DNA from: Chloroflexota bacterium
GTDB taxonomy: Bacteria > Chloroflexota > Limnocylindria > Limnocylindrales > CSP1-4
Assembly: GCA_016191345.1 (NCBI GenBank)
Contig: JACPOU010000005.1
Coordinates: 1-32,835, forward strand
Direction: 5' to 3'
Length of the DNA: 32,835 nucleotides
Under the pieces are notes generated by a model. The model saw only the letters and a list, made by a program, of their open reading frames with translations. It was not told where the DNA came from and made no database searches. The position numbers and the translations under genes are program-made. Positions 8,703-17,258 of this stretch are shown one piece after another (the first letter of the stretch is position 1; the number at the start of each line of letters is the position of its first letter).

Positions 8703-10768
8703 GGCGCCCGCTCCTCGACAGCCAGCCAGGCGTCCTCGGCGGCAGCGAGCGCCTGCTCGACGTCGGCCAGCTCGCTGGCGATCCGACGGAGCTCGACGAA
8801 GTTCGCCTGGACGGAGGAGTCGCCCATCGCCAGCTCGAGGTGGTTCTTCCGCAGCCCGAGGCGCGTCAGCTCCGCGTCCACGGCCTCGCGCTGGCGCCGG
8901 TAGGCGTCCTTCGAGAGCTTCGGGCCCCGCGGCGCGGCCCTTGTCCGGGCGGTCGCGGCAGCCGAGGTGGACGGTCCGGCGACCTGTCCGATCGCGGACG
9001 GAGCCGCCGGGCTCGGGACCGCAGCCCGGAGCCCGGGTCCCGGCGATGCCGGCTCGGCGATGGCCCGCCGGCCGGTCGTGGGGCGAGCGTCCGGATGCAT
9101 GCGCTGACGCTCGCGCTCGACCGCGGCGGCGGCGGTCCACCCACCGGCGACCGCCTCGCGCCAGGGGCGGTAGCCGCCCTCGAACGTGGCCACGAGGCCA
9201 CCGTCGACGACCCAGAGGCGCTCGCAGATCGTCTCGAGGAAGCGCCGGTCGTGGGAGACCACGAGGATCGTTGCCGGGCTGTCCTTCAGGAAGGCCTCGA
9301 TCGCCTCCCGGGCGACGACGTCGAGGTGGTTGGTGGGCTCGTCCAGCAGGAGCAGGTTCGCGGCCATGATCCCGAGCAGGGCGAGCTCGAGGCGGCTGCG
9401 CTCTCCGCCCGACAGCAGCCGGACCTCCTTCAGGACGTCGTCGCCGCGGAAGAGGAAGGGGGCGAGGTAGCTCCGCGCCTCGCCGGCCGTGACCGGGACG
9501 GCCTCGAGCAGCGCGTCGAGCACGGTGGCCCCCGGGATCCCGGCGGCGCGGAGCTGGGCGAGGTAGCCGAGCTGCGTGCCGCTGCCGAAGGTCAGAGAGC
9601 CGCCGAGCGGCGGAAGGTCCCCGGCGATGGTCCGGAGGAGCGTCGTCTTGCCCGCCCCGTTCGGCCCGACGATGCCGATCCGCTCGCCGCGTCGCGCAGC
9701 GAGGAAGGGCGCCCTCGCGATCCGCACCGGCTCACCGTCCATGCCGCGCGGCGGGAGGTAGCCGACCTCGAGGTCGTCGGCCCGGACGACGATCTCGCCG
9801 GACCGCGACGGCCCGCCGCCGACGAGCCCGGCGGTCGGGAGGCGAAGCCTGCGCGCGGCCTTCGGAGCCTCCACGGCCTGGCCCCGCAGCTGGTCGAGCC
9901 GGGCCTCGTGCTCGTGCATCTTCGAGAACTTCCGGTGACTCCGGTAGCGCTGGACGAGCTCGACCTCGCGGGCGATGGCTGCGGCGTGGACATCGGCGTC
10001 CTTCGAGGCTCGGAGGTCGCGCTCCTCGCGCTGCCGGTGATACGCGGAGTAGTCGCCGCGGAAGACCGTCAGGCGGCGGTCCCGGAGCTCCCAGACGCGG
10101 GTCACGGTGGCATCCAGGAAGGCCCGGTCGTGCGACGCGACGAGGAGGGAGCCGGCGCGACGGCGGAGGTGCTCCTCGAGCCACTCCAGCGCGCCGAGGT
10201 CGAGGTGGTTCGTCGGTTCGTCGAGGAAGATCAGGTCCGGATCGGCGATCACGAGTCGGGCCAGCGCGGCCCGGGTCTGCTCCCCCCCGGAGAGCGACGT
10301 GGGTGGCCGGGTGGCCTCCTCGGGCGTGAAGCCGAGGCCGGTCAGCGCGGCGTCCACGCGCTGGTCGAGCGTGTAGCCGCCGAGCAGCTCGTAGCGGTGC
10401 TGGAGGTCCGCATAGGCCGGGTCCGTCACGCGCCCCGCGCGTTCGAGCTCGGCGAGCTCGTCGCCCATCCGCTCGACATGGGCGGCGCCGTGGCGGACCG
10501 CCGTGCGCACGTCGGGCGAGCGCATGAACGTCTCGTCGAGGTGCGCCTCCTGGGCGAGCATCCCGAACGAGAGGCCGCGCCGGCGATGGACCTCGCCAGC
10601 GTCGGGCTCGTCAATCCCGGCGGCGATCCGCATGAGCGTCGTCTTGCCCGCCCCGTTCGGACCGACGAGCCCGATCCGGTCGCCGAGGGCGATCGCCGCG
10701 TCGATCCCGTCGAGAATGACGAACGTGCCGACCTCGCGCCGGATTCCGGTGAGCCGGAGGACCGACAT
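8699..10768 (-). CDS. ABC-F family ATPase (ribosome-associated)
   Basis: The 689-residue protein has two ABC nucleotide-binding domains and no membrane helices. Domain 1 has Walker A GPNGAGKT (36-43), the signature LSGGEQ and Walker B IFLDEPTNHLD. Domain 2 has another GPNGAGKT, LLSGGERSR and LLLLDEPTNHLD. A charged linker between the domains (about 235-300, with RYRSHRKFSKMHEHEARL) matches the P-site tRNA-interaction motif region of ABC-F proteins, and a C-terminal coiled coil is seen at about 620-685. ABC-F proteins act on the ribosome, either as translation factors or by displacing antibiotics; the subfamily cannot be decided by eye. The gene is coupled at both ends: its ATG overlaps the mutM stop (TGATG), and its stop overlaps the coaE start. 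Confidence 0.92.
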   Translation of the reverse strand: MSVLRLTGIRREVGTFVILDGIDAAIALGDRIGLVGPNGAGKTTLMRIAAGIDEPDAGEVHRRRGLSFGMLAQEAHLDETFMRSPDVRTAVRHGAAHVERMGDELAELERAGRVTDPAYADLQHRYELLGGYTLDQRVDAALTGLGFTPEEATRPPTSLSGGEQTRAALARLVIADPDLIFLDEPTNHLDLGALEWLEEHLRRRAGSLLVASHDRAFLDATVTRVWELRDRRLTVFRGDYSAYHRQREERDLRASKDADVHAAAIAREVELVQRYRSHRKFSKMHEHEARLDQLRGQAVEAPKAARRLRLPTAGLVGGGPSRSGEIVVRADDLEVGYLPPRGMDGEPVRIARAPFLAARRGERIGIVGPNGAGKTTLLRTIAGDLPPLGGSLTFGSGTQLGYLAQLRAAGIPGATVLDALLEAVPVTAGEARSYLAPFLFRGDDVLKEVRLLSGGERSRLELALLGIMAANLLLLDEPTNHLDVVAREAIEAFLKDSPATILVVSHDRRFLETICERLWVVDGGLVATFEGGYRPWREAVAGGWTAAAAVERERQRMHPDARPTTGRRAIAEPASPGPGLRAAVPSPAAPSAIGQVAGPSTSAAATARTRAAPRGPKLSKDAYRRQREAVDAELTRLGLRKNHLELAMGDSSVQANFVELRRIASELADVEQALAAAEDAWLAVEERAP

Positions 10769-11850
10769 CAGCCGGCCCCGGCCGCTGCGCGGGCCGCGGC
10801 CCGCCTCGTCGCCGCCGCCTGGCTCGTGCGGGCGGCACGGTCACGACGCCGCCGCGCCGCCGCGTCCGCCTCGGCCACGGTCCGGCCGAGCGCGGCATCC
10901 CCGTCCAGCTCCGTCCAGCGGCGACCCGTGCGGCCGGCCTCGCGGCCCGGGCGCGGGGTCATCGTCCGCAGGATCGCCGCCGCCCCCGTCCGGTCCGCCG
11001 GTGAGAGCCGTTGGCACCACGAGCAGAAGTGCGTGGCCCGCCCGCCGACCACGATCCGGCGGATCGGCCGGCCGCAGCGATGGCACGGCTCGCCGGCCCG
11101 CTGGTAGACGAGCAGGCACTCCTGCATCGACCCGTCGCCCTCGGGGGCCGTGTAGTCGTCGATCGAGCTGCCGCGTCGCTCGATCGCCTCGAGCAGGATC
11201 CTCCGGAACGCGAGGTAGAGCCGCCGCTCGTCGGCCGGACGCAGCGAGGCCGCGCTCCGGAGCGGGTGCAGGCGGCTCGCCCAGAGTGCCTCGTCGGCGT
11301 AGATGTTCCCGATCCCGGCCACGAACGACTGGTCCAGCAGGAGCGACTTCAGGCGACCGCGGCGCGCCCGGAGGCGACGCCGGAAGGCGCGGATCGTGAA
11401 GTCCTCGTCGATCGGCTCGGGGCCCGTGCCCGCGAAGACCGCCGTGCCGCCGGCCTCGCGGACGGCCTCGCCCGTCGACGGATCGAGCTCGTACAGGCCG
11501 ATCCGGCCGAACTTGCGGATGTCGCGGAACCGCAGCTCGCGGCCATCCGTGAAGGGCAGGACGACCCGCACGTGCGGGTCCATGGGTGCCGCGGCCGGCA
11601 CGACGAACAGCTGGCCGGTCATCTTCAGGTGGATCGTCAGGATCGCGTCGCCGGAGAGCTCCAGGACCAGCTGCTTGCCGCGCCGCCCGACGGCCCGGAT
11701 CGTCCGGCCGGCGATCGCGGGCCCGAGCGTGTCGGGATCGTGGGTCCGCAGCGTCCGCGCCCATGACACCGTGGCGCCGCTGATCGTGGCATCGAGGACG
11801 AGGCCGCGGAGGTCGCGCGCGACCGTCTCGACCTCGGGGAGCTCGGGCAT
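10768..11850 (-). CDS. mutM: Formamidopyrimidine-DNA glycosylase with a basic C-terminal tail
   Basis: Fpg/MutM removes oxidised purines such as 8-oxoguanine and cleaves the abasic site. The N-terminus MPELPEVETV gives the catalytic Pro2 and Glu3. The H2TH region (LLLDQSFVAGIGNIYADEALW) and a zinc finger, Cys-x2-Cys ... Cys-x2-Cys (CHRCG ... CSWCQ), are intact, so the enzyme should be active. After the finger the usual ~275-residue protein would end, but this one continues for about 75 Arg/Ala-rich residues that look disordered and DNA-binding. The gene starts one base after the polA stop and overlaps the ABC-F start. The polA-mutM-coaE neighbourhood is widespread in Gram-positive-like bacteria. 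Confidence 0.95.
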   Translation of the reverse strand: MPELPEVETVARDLRGLVLDATISGATVSWARTLRTHDPDTLGPAIAGRTIRAVGRRGKQLVLELSGDAILTIHLKMTGQLFVVPAAAPMDPHVRVVLPFTDGRELRFRDIRKFGRIGLYELDPSTGEAVREAGGTAVFAGTGPEPIDEDFTIRAFRRRLRARRGRLKSLLLDQSFVAGIGNIYADEALWASRLHPLRSAASLRPADERRLYLAFRRILLEAIERRGSSIDDYTAPEGDGSMQECLLVYQRAGEPCHRCGRPIRRIVVGGRATHFCSWCQRLSPADRTGAAAILRTMTPRPGREAGRTGRRWTELDGDAALGRTVAEADAAARRRRDRAARTSQAAATRRAAARAAAGAG

Positions 11851-11851
11851 G

Positions 11852-14791
11852 TCAGACGCCCGCCGGGGCCTCGCCCGCCTCCGCCAGCACCGCGTCGAGC
11901 CGCGTGACCGGGGTCATCGACTCCCAGTCGTCGCCGACCTTGATGTCGACGGTGAGGGGCACGTCCAGGACGAGCGCGCCCTCCATGACCTCGCGCAGCA
12001 CGGGCACGAGCCGGTCCACCTCGTCGCGCGGGACCTCGAGCAGCAGCTCGTCGTGGACCTGGAGGAGCGGCCGCGCCCGGAACCCCTCGGCGGCGAGCCG
12101 CTCGTCGAGGTGGATCATGGCGATCTTCACGATGTCCGCCGCGGTGCCCTGGATCGGCATGTTGATCGCCATCCGCTCCCCTGCCCCGCGCAGGCTCGGG
12201 TTCGCGGCGCGCAGCTCCGGGATCTGGCGGCGGCGCCCGAGGAGCGTCTGGACGAACCCGTCGCGCCGCGCCGATTCCTTGATCGCGATCATGTAGTAGC
12301 TGATCCCCGAGTACGCCGCGAAGTAGGAATTGATGAACTCCTGCGCCTCCTGGCGGCTGATCCCCGCCCGGCTGGACAGTCCGAAGTCGCTCATCCCGTA
12401 GGCCAGCCCGAAGTTGACCATCTTCGCCATCGAGCGCTCATCCGGGCTGATGTCCTCGGGCGGCTTGTGCAGCACGCGAGCGGCCGTCTCGCGGTGGATG
12501 TCGGCCTGCCGGGCAAAGGCGTCCCGGAGGTGCTCGTCGCCCGAGACGTGGGCGATGATCCGGAGCTCGATCTGGGAGTAGTCGGCGGCGACGAGGACGA
12601 GGTCCGGAGCTCCGGCCACGAATGCCCGCCGGATGCGCCGCCCGAGCGGCGTCCGGATCGGGATGTTCTGGAGGTTGGGGTCCGACGAGGAGAGGCGGCC
12701 GGTCGCCGCCACGGCCTGGTGGAACGTCGTGTGGACCCGGCCGTCGGCCGCGAGGAGGGCCGGCAGCGCCTCGACATAGGTGGAGCGGAGCTTCGTGTAG
12801 GTCCGCCAGTCGAGGATCGGCTGGATCGCCGGATGGACGCCGACGAGCTCCTCGAGGACGGACGCATCGGTCGAATAGCCGGTCTTCGTCTTGCGGCCCT
12901 TCGGGAGCTGCAGCTCGCCGAACAGGATCTCCCCGAGCTGCTTCGGCGAGCCGATCGTGAACTCGTGGCCGACGGCGTCGTAGACCGTCCGCTCCAGCCG
13001 CTCGATCTCCGCGGCGAACTCGCGATCCAGCGCGGCGAGGCCGTCGAGGTCGATCGCGACGCCCACGGCCTCCATCCGGGCGAGGATCGGGACGAGCGGC
13101 AGCTCGATCTCGCGGAACAGGCGGTCCAGCTGCTCGTCGACGAGGGCGGCGGCGAGCGGATCGCGAACGGCGAGCGCGGCGAGGGCATCGAGGCCCGCGC
13201 GATGCGCCGGCTCCAGCTCCTTCGCTGGCGGCAGGACGAGGTCGATGCGCTCGGCGACCACGTCGGCGATCGTCTGCGAGCGCAGCGCCGCGTTCAGGAT
13301 GTAGGCGGCGATCTGGGTGTCGAAGTCGACGCGCGCTGGCCGCCCCGCGGGATTCGTGGCGAACCCGGCGACGAGGAACGGCTTCACCTCGTGGGCGACG
13401 AGCGGCACGCCGCTCGCCTCGACGATCGCCCGGAGCCGCTCGGCGTCCTCCGGTCCGGCCGCGACCACGACCCGACCGTCCGTGCCGGCCACGGCGAGCG
13501 CCAGGGGCGTCCCGCGCCGCGGACGCGGATCGTCCTGGACGAGGCCCACGCCGATCGCGGACTGCGACGCGATCCACGGACCCAGGCCGTCGAGCGACTC
13601 CCCCGCGTGCAGCTCGATGAGGCCCGGATCGTTGATCGCCGCCGCGAGGGCCGTCGGGAGGTCGTCGTAGCGGACCACCGGCTCCGAGCCGTCCCGGGCC
13701 GGCCCCACGGAGCCGGGTCCCATGCCGCTCGACGCGCCGATCGCGCCGAAGTCGAGGGACAGCTGGAGCCCGCCCGACGGCGGTGCCGTCGCGGCCGTGG
13801 GTGAGGATCCGACGCGGATCGGGCGGCCGCTCCCCCAGCCGCCCGGGCGCTCGCTGCCCACGCGGGCCGCGGGCACGGACCCGGTCGCCGATCGCATCGC
13901 CTCCGCAGCGTCCGTGGCGGATTCGCCCAGGAGCGGCGGCAGCCGGTCGAGGAGGGATCGGAACTCGTATTCCCGGAAGAGGCGGATGACCTCGTCGCGG
14001 TCGTAGTCGCCGAGGCGCGCCGCGTCGAGGTCCATCGAGACCGGCAGGTCCCGGATGATCGTCGAGAGCTCCCTGCCGAGGAACACCTGGTCGCGGTGCT
14101 CGGCCAGCTTTTCGCGGAGCTTGTCCGGCTTCACCTCATCGAGGCGGCCGTACAGGTCGTCGAGGCTGCCGTACTCGCGGATGAGCTTCGCGGCCGTCTT
14201 CTCGCCGACCCCGGGCACGCCCGGGATGTTGTCGGTCGTGTCGCCCTTGAGCGACTTGTAGTCGATCATCTGCGAGGGCTCGAGCTCGTAGCGCTCGAAG
14301 ATCCGGGCCGGGTCGTAGAGGATCGTGTTCTCGACGCCGGAGCGGGTCGTCATCAGGCGGACCTTGTCGCTCACGATCTGGAGCATGTCGAGGTCGCCGG
14401 TCACGATCGTCGTGTCGAGGCCGCGGGCCTCCGATTCCACGGTCAGCGTCCCGATGACGTCGTCGGCCTCGAAGCCGGCGAGCTCGTAGACCGGGAAGCG
14501 AAGTGCCTTGACGACCTCGCGGACCTTCGGGAACTGGTCGCGGAGGTCGTCCGGCATCCGGGTCCGGGTCGCCTTGTACTCGGCGAATCGCTCGTGGCGG
14601 AACGTCGGCCCGGGGAGGTCGAAGGCGACCGCGACGTAGTCCGGTCGGAGGTCCTGGATCCCGCGCAGGACGATGCTGCAGAAGCCGAAGACGGCGTTCA
14701 CGAGCTCGCCCTTCGCCGTGGTCAGCGGGGGGAGCGCGAAGTATCCGCGGTAGATGAGCCCGTTGCCGTCGAGCAGCATCAGGCGTTCCAT
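11852..14791 (-). CDS. polA: DNA polymerase I
   Basis: Pol I fills repair gaps and removes RNA primers. The first ~300 residues are a 5'-3' exonuclease (MERLMLLDGNGLIYRGYF, TIVTGDLDMLQIVSD, GVGEKTAAKLI). A central domain has the 3'-5' exonuclease fold, but I do not see the catalytic Asp-x-Glu motif where expected (LHAGESLDGLG), so proofreading is probably lost. The polymerase domain has motif A DYSQIELR (about 737), motif B RSMAKMVNFGLAYG (about 785-798) and motif C VHDELLLEVP (about 910). The ATG at 14791 is chosen over an upstream in-frame start because the protein then begins with the conserved motif and GAGG lies nine bases before it. Length is 979 residues, slightly long; the linker between exonuclease domains is Ser/Pro/Gly-rich. 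A TACACT element at 14840-14845 could be a promoter of its own. Confidence 0.97.
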   Translation of the reverse strand: MERLMLLDGNGLIYRGYFALPPLTTAKGELVNAVFGFCSIVLRGIQDLRPDYVAVAFDLPGPTFRHERFAEYKATRTRMPDDLRDQFPKVREVVKALRFPVYELAGFEADDVIGTLTVESEARGLDTTIVTGDLDMLQIVSDKVRLMTTRSGVENTILYDPARIFERYELEPSQMIDYKSLKGDTTDNIPGVPGVGEKTAAKLIREYGSLDDLYGRLDEVKPDKLREKLAEHRDQVFLGRELSTIIRDLPVSMDLDAARLGDYDRDEVIRLFREYEFRSLLDRLPPLLGESATDAAEAMRSATGSVPAARVGSERPGGWGSGRPIRVGSSPTAATAPPSGGLQLSLDFGAIGASSGMGPGSVGPARDGSEPVVRYDDLPTALAAAINDPGLIELHAGESLDGLGPWIASQSAIGVGLVQDDPRPRRGTPLALAVAGTDGRVVVAAGPEDAERLRAIVEASGVPLVAHEVKPFLVAGFATNPAGRPARVDFDTQIAAYILNAALRSQTIADVVAERIDLVLPPAKELEPAHRAGLDALAALAVRDPLAAALVDEQLDRLFREIELPLVPILARMEAVGVAIDLDGLAALDREFAAEIERLERTVYDAVGHEFTIGSPKQLGEILFGELQLPKGRKTKTGYSTDASVLEELVGVHPAIQPILDWRTYTKLRSTYVEALPALLAADGRVHTTFHQAVAATGRLSSSDPNLQNIPIRTPLGRRIRRAFVAGAPDLVLVAADYSQIELRIIAHVSGDEHLRDAFARQADIHRETAARVLHKPPEDISPDERSMAKMVNFGLAYGMSDFGLSSRAGISRQEAQEFINSYFAAYSGISYYMIAIKESARRDGFVQTLLGRRRQIPELRAANPSLRGAGERMAINMPIQGTAADIVKIAMIHLDERLAAEGFRARPLLQVHDELLLEVPRDEVDRLVPVLREVMEGALVLDVPLTVDIKVGDDWESMTPVTRLDAVLAEAGEAPAGV

Positions 14792-14871
14792 CGGCGAGCC
14801 TCGGCGGGGTGTGTCCGCGGGATGCGGGACGTGCGGTCCAGTGTACCGGCGCGGGGCCTCCCGGCCCGGCA

Positions 14872-15678
14872 TCAGCGAAGGCGGAGGGCGGCTCGACGGA
14901 GCGCGATGAGGCCGATTCCGGCGGCGAGGAAGCCGATGCTGAGGAGGACGAGCGGGTCCGGCCCCGGAGACGCCTCACCGGGCTGGTCGGTGATCTCGGT
15001 CGCACCACCCGCACCGTCGTCGCCCGCAGCGCCCGGGCCCCCCTGGGGAGGCAGATTCGCGGCGTCGGGGCTGGTCCCGCCACTGCCGGCCGTATCGATC
15101 CCGCCGGTGTCCGTGCCGCCGCCGGGTGAGGACTCGACCCACGAGGTCGGTGCGGCAGTCCCGACGGCCGTGCCATCGGAGGCGCCGGGGTCCGCCGGGC
15201 CGTCGGTCAGGTCGCCGGCCGCGGGCACGGCTTGGCGATTCTCGGTGGGGCTGGCCGGTGCCGGGAGGAAGGAGCCGCCGCCGAACGACAGGGACATCGT
15301 CGGGAGCGACGCGAGCAGGAGGCCGGCGACGCCGAGCGTGGTGAGGCCGAGCGCGAGCGGTCGGGCGACGGCATTGCCGACCCCGAGGGCGCCGAGAACG
15401 CGGCGCCAGCCTCTCCCGCGGTCGATCTCGGCGGCCTGTCGAGGGGCCACCGTGAAGTCGAGGTCCGCCGGACGCACCGGAGGCGGAAGGATTCGGACGG
15501 AGCGAGCGATGGCCAGGAGATCGTCGTGGAGCGCATCGCACGCGGGGCACGCGGCCCGGCGCCGCTCGGCTCGCTCGTGCTCGACGCCGTGGAGGTCGCC
15601 CGCGGCCAGTGCGGCCATGAGGATCCGGTCGTGGCTGGCGTGGGGGTCCGGAAGAGAGGCCCTGTGGCGGTCCGTCAT
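14872..15678 (-). CDS. Probable membrane anti-sigma factor (CxxC type), copy 2
   Basis: The 268-residue protein has a cytoplasmic head with ACPAC (Cys44, Cys47), a membrane helix at about 107-127, a ~110-residue Gly/Thr/Ser/Asp-rich extracytoplasmic stretch, and a second helix at about 242-260 followed by Arg-rich residues. The head is paralogous to that of the next upstream gene: both share AAC-x-AC-x-AL, DL-x-AIA, then A-x-x-DF and P-x-x-A-x-x-I-x-R. Zinc anti-sigma proteins usually have His-x3-Cys-x2-Cys; the His is not at its usual place here. The position two genes after an ECF sigma factor supports the role. The ATG at 15678 is preferred because the frame above it is low-complexity. The gene ends 81 bases before polA. 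Confidence 0.6.
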   Translation of the reverse strand: MTDRHRASLPDPHASHDRILMAALAAGDLHGVEHERAERRRAACPACDALHDDLLAIARSVRILPPPVRPADLDFTVAPRQAAEIDRGRGWRRVLGALGVGNAVARPLALGLTTLGVAGLLLASLPTMSLSFGGGSFLPAPASPTENRQAVPAAGDLTDGPADPGASDGTAVGTAAPTSWVESSPGGGTDTGGIDTAGSGGTSPDAANLPPQGGPGAAGDDGAGGATEITDQPGEASPGPDPLVLLSIGFLAAGIGLIALRRAALRLR

Positions 15679-15736
15679 GTCGCCGGTCAGACGGGTCGCC
15701 GTCCGCTGCGGTTCCCTCGAGAGGCGGCCTGCCGGC

Positions 15737-16387
15737 TCACGGACCCGCGCGGCGCCCTGAGCGCGTCGCGAGGAGGAGGGACAGCCCCGCGACGAGGGCG
15801 ACGACCGAAAGGAGCGCAAGGATCGCCCAGGGCGAGGCCGCCGCCTCCTCGATCGACCTGGACTGGATGTCCGGCCCAGGGGCGGCGCCGGTGGCGGTGA
15901 GGGCGTTGACGTCGCTCTGCGCGGGACCGAACTCGGGGGCCTTCGACGCGCTCCCGTTGCGGCCCGCCTCCGCGGCCAGGTCCGAGGCGGCTCCGCCGGC
16001 ACCGCCGAGGAGCGCCGGCGCGCCGGCGCTCACCAGGATTCCGACGAGCCCGAGCGTCGCGAGCGCACCGCCCAGGCCGCGGGCCCGGCCCGCTGCGAGG
16101 CCGAACCGCGACAGGTCCGGCCGGCGGCGCCGCCCGATCCGGGCCGCGTCTGCCGGCGAGATCCGGAAGTCCCGCGGCGCGGCCAGCGTGGTGCGCGGGA
16201 TGGCGCGCATGACGGCGGCGATGGCCCGCAGGTCGACGGCCAGCGCCTCGCACGCGTCGCAGGCGGCGAGCAGGTCGCGGGCCGCGATCGCCTCGGCGGC
16301 GGCAAGGTCCCCGGCCGCGGCGCGCGCGACGAGCTCGAGATCGTGGTCCGCGTGGTGCTCGGGGCCGAGCCGGCGTCGGTCAGCCAC
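15737..16387 (-). CDS. Probable membrane anti-sigma factor (CxxC type), copy 1
   Basis: The GTG at 16387 overlaps the ECF sigma gene by eight bases, the usual arrangement for a sigma/anti-sigma pair. The 216-residue product has a cytoplasmic head with ACDAC (Cys43, Cys46), a membrane helix at about 106-126, an Ala/Gly/Ser-rich outer loop and a second helix at about 187-207 ending in SGRRAGP. The Cys-x2-Cys site resembles zinc-binding anti-sigma domains, but the preceding His is missing. The second, C-terminal helix is unusual, since most such proteins have one. Its downstream neighbour is a clear paralogue. It probably holds the sigma factor inactive at the membrane; the signal is unknown. 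Confidence 0.65.
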   Translation of the reverse strand: MADRRRLGPEHHADHDLELVARAAAGDLAAAEAIAARDLLAACDACEALAVDLRAIAAVMRAIPRTTLAAPRDFRISPADAARIGRRRRPDLSRFGLAAGRARGLGGALATLGLVGILVSAGAPALLGGAGGAASDLAAEAGRNGSASKAPEFGPAQSDVNALTATGAAPGPDIQSRSIEEAAASPWAILALLSVVALVAGLSLLLATRSGRRAGP

Positions 16388-17039
16388 GGAACAGGTCCAT
16401 CCGGTCCGCGAGACGGTCGCGGAGGGCGAGGCGACCGCGGTGGATCCGCGACTTGACGGTCCCGAGCGAGACGCCCGTCATCCCGGCGATCTCGGCATAG
16501 TCGTAACCCTCGACGTCGAAGAGGACGATGGCGGCCCGCTGATCGTCCGTGATCTGGGCCAGGGCGTGGTTCAGGGCCCGGTGCCGCTCCGAGGTGAGCG
16601 CCGTCGTGACGGGATCGTCCTCCGCGGCGGCCGGCGGTTGCCAGCTGTCGTCCTCGAGTTCCGGGTAGGGATCGGCGGGGCGTCGCTTCTTGAGCCGCTG
16701 GGCGTCCATCGCGGCATTGATCGCGATGCGGCTGAGCCACGACCGGACCGATCCGCCTCGGAACCCATCCATGTTCCGGTAGGCCGAGAAGAAGGCTTCC
16801 TGCACGGCGTCGGACGCCTGGTCGCGGTCCGGGACCATCCGGACGACGAGCGAGTACAGGAGGTCCTGGTAGCACGTGACGAGGTCGTTGAACGCGTCGA
16901 GGTTGCCCGCTCGCGCCTGCTCCAGGAGGATGAGGTCACGGCGCTGGACCGGGTCGTCGGACGTCGCGATCGAGGGACGGTCCTCCACGGCCTGGGGGAT
17001 CCTCCGGACGGCGATACTGAGGCGGCGCGAGTCTAGCAT
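16380..17039 (-). CDS. ECF-family RNA polymerase sigma factor (RpoE-like)
   Basis: The 219-residue protein has sigma region 2 at about 38-118 (QARAGNLDAFNDLVTCYQ, DAVQEAFFSAYRNMDGFRG, SWLSRIAINAAMDAQR) and region 4 at about 155-210 with a helix-turn-helix (YDYAEIAGMTGVSLGTVKSRIHRGR). Regions 1.1 and 3 are absent, as in ECF sigmas. About 35 residues precede region 2, an acidic/basic extension. The ATG is at 17039. A candidate ECF promoter (GGAACC-N16-CGTC) lies just upstream, suggesting that the sigma factor activates its own operon. The following gene overlaps by eight bases and is a probable anti-sigma factor. Confidence 0.93.
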   Translation of the reverse strand: MLDSRRLSIAVRRIPQAVEDRPSIATSDDPVQRRDLILLEQARAGNLDAFNDLVTCYQDLLYSLVVRMVPDRDQASDAVQEAFFSAYRNMDGFRGGSVRSWLSRIAINAAMDAQRLKKRRPADPYPELEDDSWQPPAAAEDDPVTTALTSERHRALNHALAQITDDQRAAIVLFDVEGYDYAEIAGMTGVSLGTVKSRIHRGRLALRDRLADRMDLFRG

Positions 17040-17052
17040 CGGTCGCCGCGTG

Positions 17053-17078
17053 GACGCCGCCGGGTCAGGCCCGGTTCC
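17053..17078 (-). promoter_or_regulatory. Candidate ECF-sigma promoter (GGAACC-N16-CGTC) of the sigma operon
   Basis: On the minus strand GGAACC (17078-17073) is followed by 16 bases and CGTC (17056-17053). This is the known consensus of many ECF sigma factors, with an AAC core at -35 and CGTC at -10. A transcript would begin about seven bases before the sigma gene ATG. The spacer contains a small dyad, CCGGG-N5-CCCGG. Confidence 0.65.
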
Positions 17079-17085
17079 CAGACGC

Positions 17086-17091
17086 TACGAT
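17086..17091 (+). promoter_or_regulatory. Candidate -10 element for tRNA-Leu (TACGAT)
   Basis: TACGAT lies 18 bases before the tRNA 5' end, a fitting distance, but no convincing -35 is seen 16-18 bases further up. The element overlaps the divergent control region of the sigma operon. Confidence 0.3.
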
Positions 17092-17109
17092 GCCGGCTCG
17101 AGCCTCCGT

Positions 17110-17196
17110 GCCGGAGTGGCGGAACAGGCAGACGCGACGGTCTCAAACACCGTTGAGGGCAACCTCGTGCGGGTTCGATCCCCGCCTCCGGCACCA
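17110..17196 (+). tRNA. tRNA-Leu, anticodon CAA
   Basis: The cloverleaf can be drawn by hand: acceptor stem GCCGGAG (17110-17116) pairs with CTCCGGC (17186-17192); the anticodon stem ACGGT/ACCGT encloses the loop CTCAAAC, giving anticodon CAA for UUG; a long class II variable arm follows; the T arm is GCGGG-TTCGATC-CCCGC (17169-17185). The discriminator A and the CCA end (17194-17196) are encoded in the DNA. The long variable arm and CAA anticodon both fit leucine. Confidence 0.97.
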
Positions 17197-17258
17197 TGAC
17201 GATCCGCCACGTCGACGTGCTCACGGCGCCCGCGGCGAGGGTCCCGTAGAGTGCGCGC

